A DNA stretch of 6,057 nucleotides, from assembly GCA_030604325.1 (NCBI GenBank), contig JAUVWC010000094.1:1-6057 (forward strand). Reading direction: 5' to 3'. Positions 5,116-6,057 of the stretch are shown in pieces. The stretch's first letter is position 1; each line of letters starts with the position of its first letter. The notes below the pieces were generated by a model. That model was not told the origin of the DNA and did not search any database. It saw only the letters and a program-made list of their open reading frames with translations. The DNA comes from Candidatus Zixiibacteriota bacterium (GTDB lineage Bacteria > Blakebacterota > Blakebacteria > Blakebacterales > Blakebacteraceae). The translations under genes were made by a program, and so were the position numbers.

Positions 5116-6057
5116 ATGGCCATCGTTTTCTACAACAGCCTCAGCCGGCAGCGCGAACCGTTCGAACCGATCGAGCCGGGAAAGGTGCGCATCTACTCGT
5201 GCGGACCCACCGTCTACGACTATCCCCACATCGGCAACTGGCGGGCCAATATCTTCTCCGATCTTCTGCGCCGCTATCTGGAGTTCAGAGGCCTGGAGGT
5301 GCTCCACGTCATGAACATCACCGACGTGGACGACAAGACCATCAACGGCGCGCAGCAGGCGGGGATAAGCCTGAAGAAGTTCACCGCTCCTTATATCGAG
5401 GCTTTCTTCGCGGACCTGGATGTGCTGCGCATACAGCGTGCGCACCACTACCCGCGTGCCACCCGCCACGTCGACCAGATGCTGGAACTGGTGGCGGCGC
5501 TCGAGGAGAAGGGCCTCACCTACGAATCGAACGGCAGTATCTATTATGCAGTCGAGCGGTTCCCCGGCTACGGGAAACTGAGCGGGGTCGATCTCGAGGG
5601 ATTGCGCGCCGGGGCCCGGGTCGACGTGGATGAATACGAAAAAGAGGAAGCCCGCGACTTCGTGCTGTGGAAAGCCCGCAAACCGGAGGATGGAGACGTC
5701 TACTGGTCTTCCCCCTACGGGGAGGGTCGTCCCGGCTGGCACCTGGAGTGCTCGGCCATGAGCTCTTACTATCTGGGGAATCCGTTCGATATCCATACCG
5801 GCGGCGTCGACCTCCTCTTCCCTCATCACGAAAACGAGATCGCCCAGACCGAGGGTGCTACGGACAAACCGCTGGCCCGCTTCTGGCTGCACAACGAGTA
5901 CCTGCTGGCGGACGGCCGCAAGATGAGCAAGAGCCTGGGGAACCACTTCATGCTGCAGGATCTCCTGGATCAGGGGGCCGATCCGGTGGCGGTACGTTAT
6001 CTTCTGATGGCCACCCACTACCGCCAGCAGCTCAATTTCCGCCTGGAGGGATTGGAG
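5116..6057 (+). CDS. cysS: Cysteinyl-tRNA synthetase, N-terminal 314 residues (3' end outside window)
   Basis: CysRS is the class I synthetase that charges tRNA-Cys. The frame is open from ATG 5116 to the last base, giving 314 residues of a protein usually about 460-490 long. Signatures are CGPTVYDYPHIGN (29-41, the HIGH-type ATP motif with Asn in the last place), NITDVDDKTI (67-76), ARDFVLWKARKP (179-190), GRPGWHLECSAM (204-215), DIHTGGVDLLFPHHENEIAQ (225-244) and KMSKS (269-273). The zinc ligands expected for the family are present: C29, C212, H237 and E241. The start is firm because an in-frame TAA lies at 5101-5103 with no other start codon between. The C-terminal anticodon-binding region lies to the right of the window. 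A long open frame on the opposite strand here is an antisense shadow. Confidence 0.97.
   Translation, partial: MAIVFYNSLSRQREPFEPIEPGKVRIYSCGPTVYDYPHIGNWRANIFSDLLRRYLEFRGLEVLHVMNITDVDDKTINGAQQAGISLKKFTAPYIEAFFADLDVLRIQRAHHYPRATRHVDQMLELVAALEEKGLTYESNGSIYYAVERFPGYGKLSGVDLEGLRAGARVDVDEYEKEEARDFVLWKARKPEDGDVYWSSPYGEGRPGWHLECSAMSSYYLGNPFDIHTGGVDLLFPHHENEIAQTEGATDKPLARFWLHNEYLLADGRKMSKSLGNHFMLQDLLDQGADPVAVRYLLMATHYRQQLNFRLEGLE

Noticed and set aside
4939..6018. Long open reading frame of 359 codons on the minus strand
   Set aside because: It lies antisense to clearly recognisable cysS and the end of the cvpA-family gene. GC-rich codon use leaves long stop-free frames on the opposite strand. The translation shows no family motif.
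1..6057. CRISPR, phage, transposon, toxin-antitoxin, defence or biosynthetic-cluster signals
   Set aside because: No repeats with spacers, no transposase or integrase, no tRNA, and every sizeable gene is a core housekeeping gene.

Overview
This window is a compact, GC-rich stretch of bacterial chromosome (67-68% G+C in the two 60-base lines I counted). Eight protein genes, all on the + strand, fill almost all of it: 3' part of ruvC, ruvA, ruvB, ispD, ispF, ddl, a cvpA-family membrane protein gene, and the 5' part of cysS. I see no RNA gene, mobile element, CRISPR array, phage gene or toxin-type system. The content is core housekeeping. The organism is a free-living-type bacterium that makes peptidoglycan and uses the MEP (non-mevalonate) isoprenoid route. 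The phylum cannot be fixed from the sequence alone. The cysteinyl-tRNA synthetase has a 'PHIGN' signature that I associate from memory with Acidobacteriota, Gemmatimonadota, Deinococcota and similar lineages; this is a low-confidence hint.

Layout. Bases 1-2183 hold the Holliday-junction module ruvC-ruvA-ruvB. RuvA and RuvB form the branch-migration motor and RuvC is the resolvase. ruvC and ruvA overlap as ATGA. An 88-base gap with a small hairpin separates ruvA from ruvB. Bases 2193-3418 hold ispD and ispF, two enzymes of the MEP pathway, overlapping as GTGA. Bases 3415-4401 hold ddl (D-Ala-D-Ala ligase), overlapping ispF as ATGA. Bases 4398-5060 hold a four-helix CvpA-family membrane protein whose best start is a TTG overlapping the ddl stop as TTGA, with a strong Shine-Dalgarno sequence. 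A 55-base, AT-richer spacer then precedes cysS (5116 to the window end). cysS runs off the right edge.

The overlaps suggest that ispD-ispF-ddl-cvpA are translated in a coupled way, probably from one transcript that may start upstream of ruvC. ispD, ispF and ddl all feed the cell envelope: isoprenoid precursors for the undecaprenyl carrier, and the D-Ala-D-Ala end of the peptidoglycan stem peptide.

No undescribed system is evident. The observations most worth a second look are a roughly 40-residue acidic tail on RuvB whose start coincides with a perfect 9-bp inverted repeat and which carries a weak clamp-binding-like motif; a non-consensus arginine-finger segment of RuvB encoded within a perfect DNA dyad; the TTG start of the cvpA gene; and strong GC hairpins inside ddl and cvpA.
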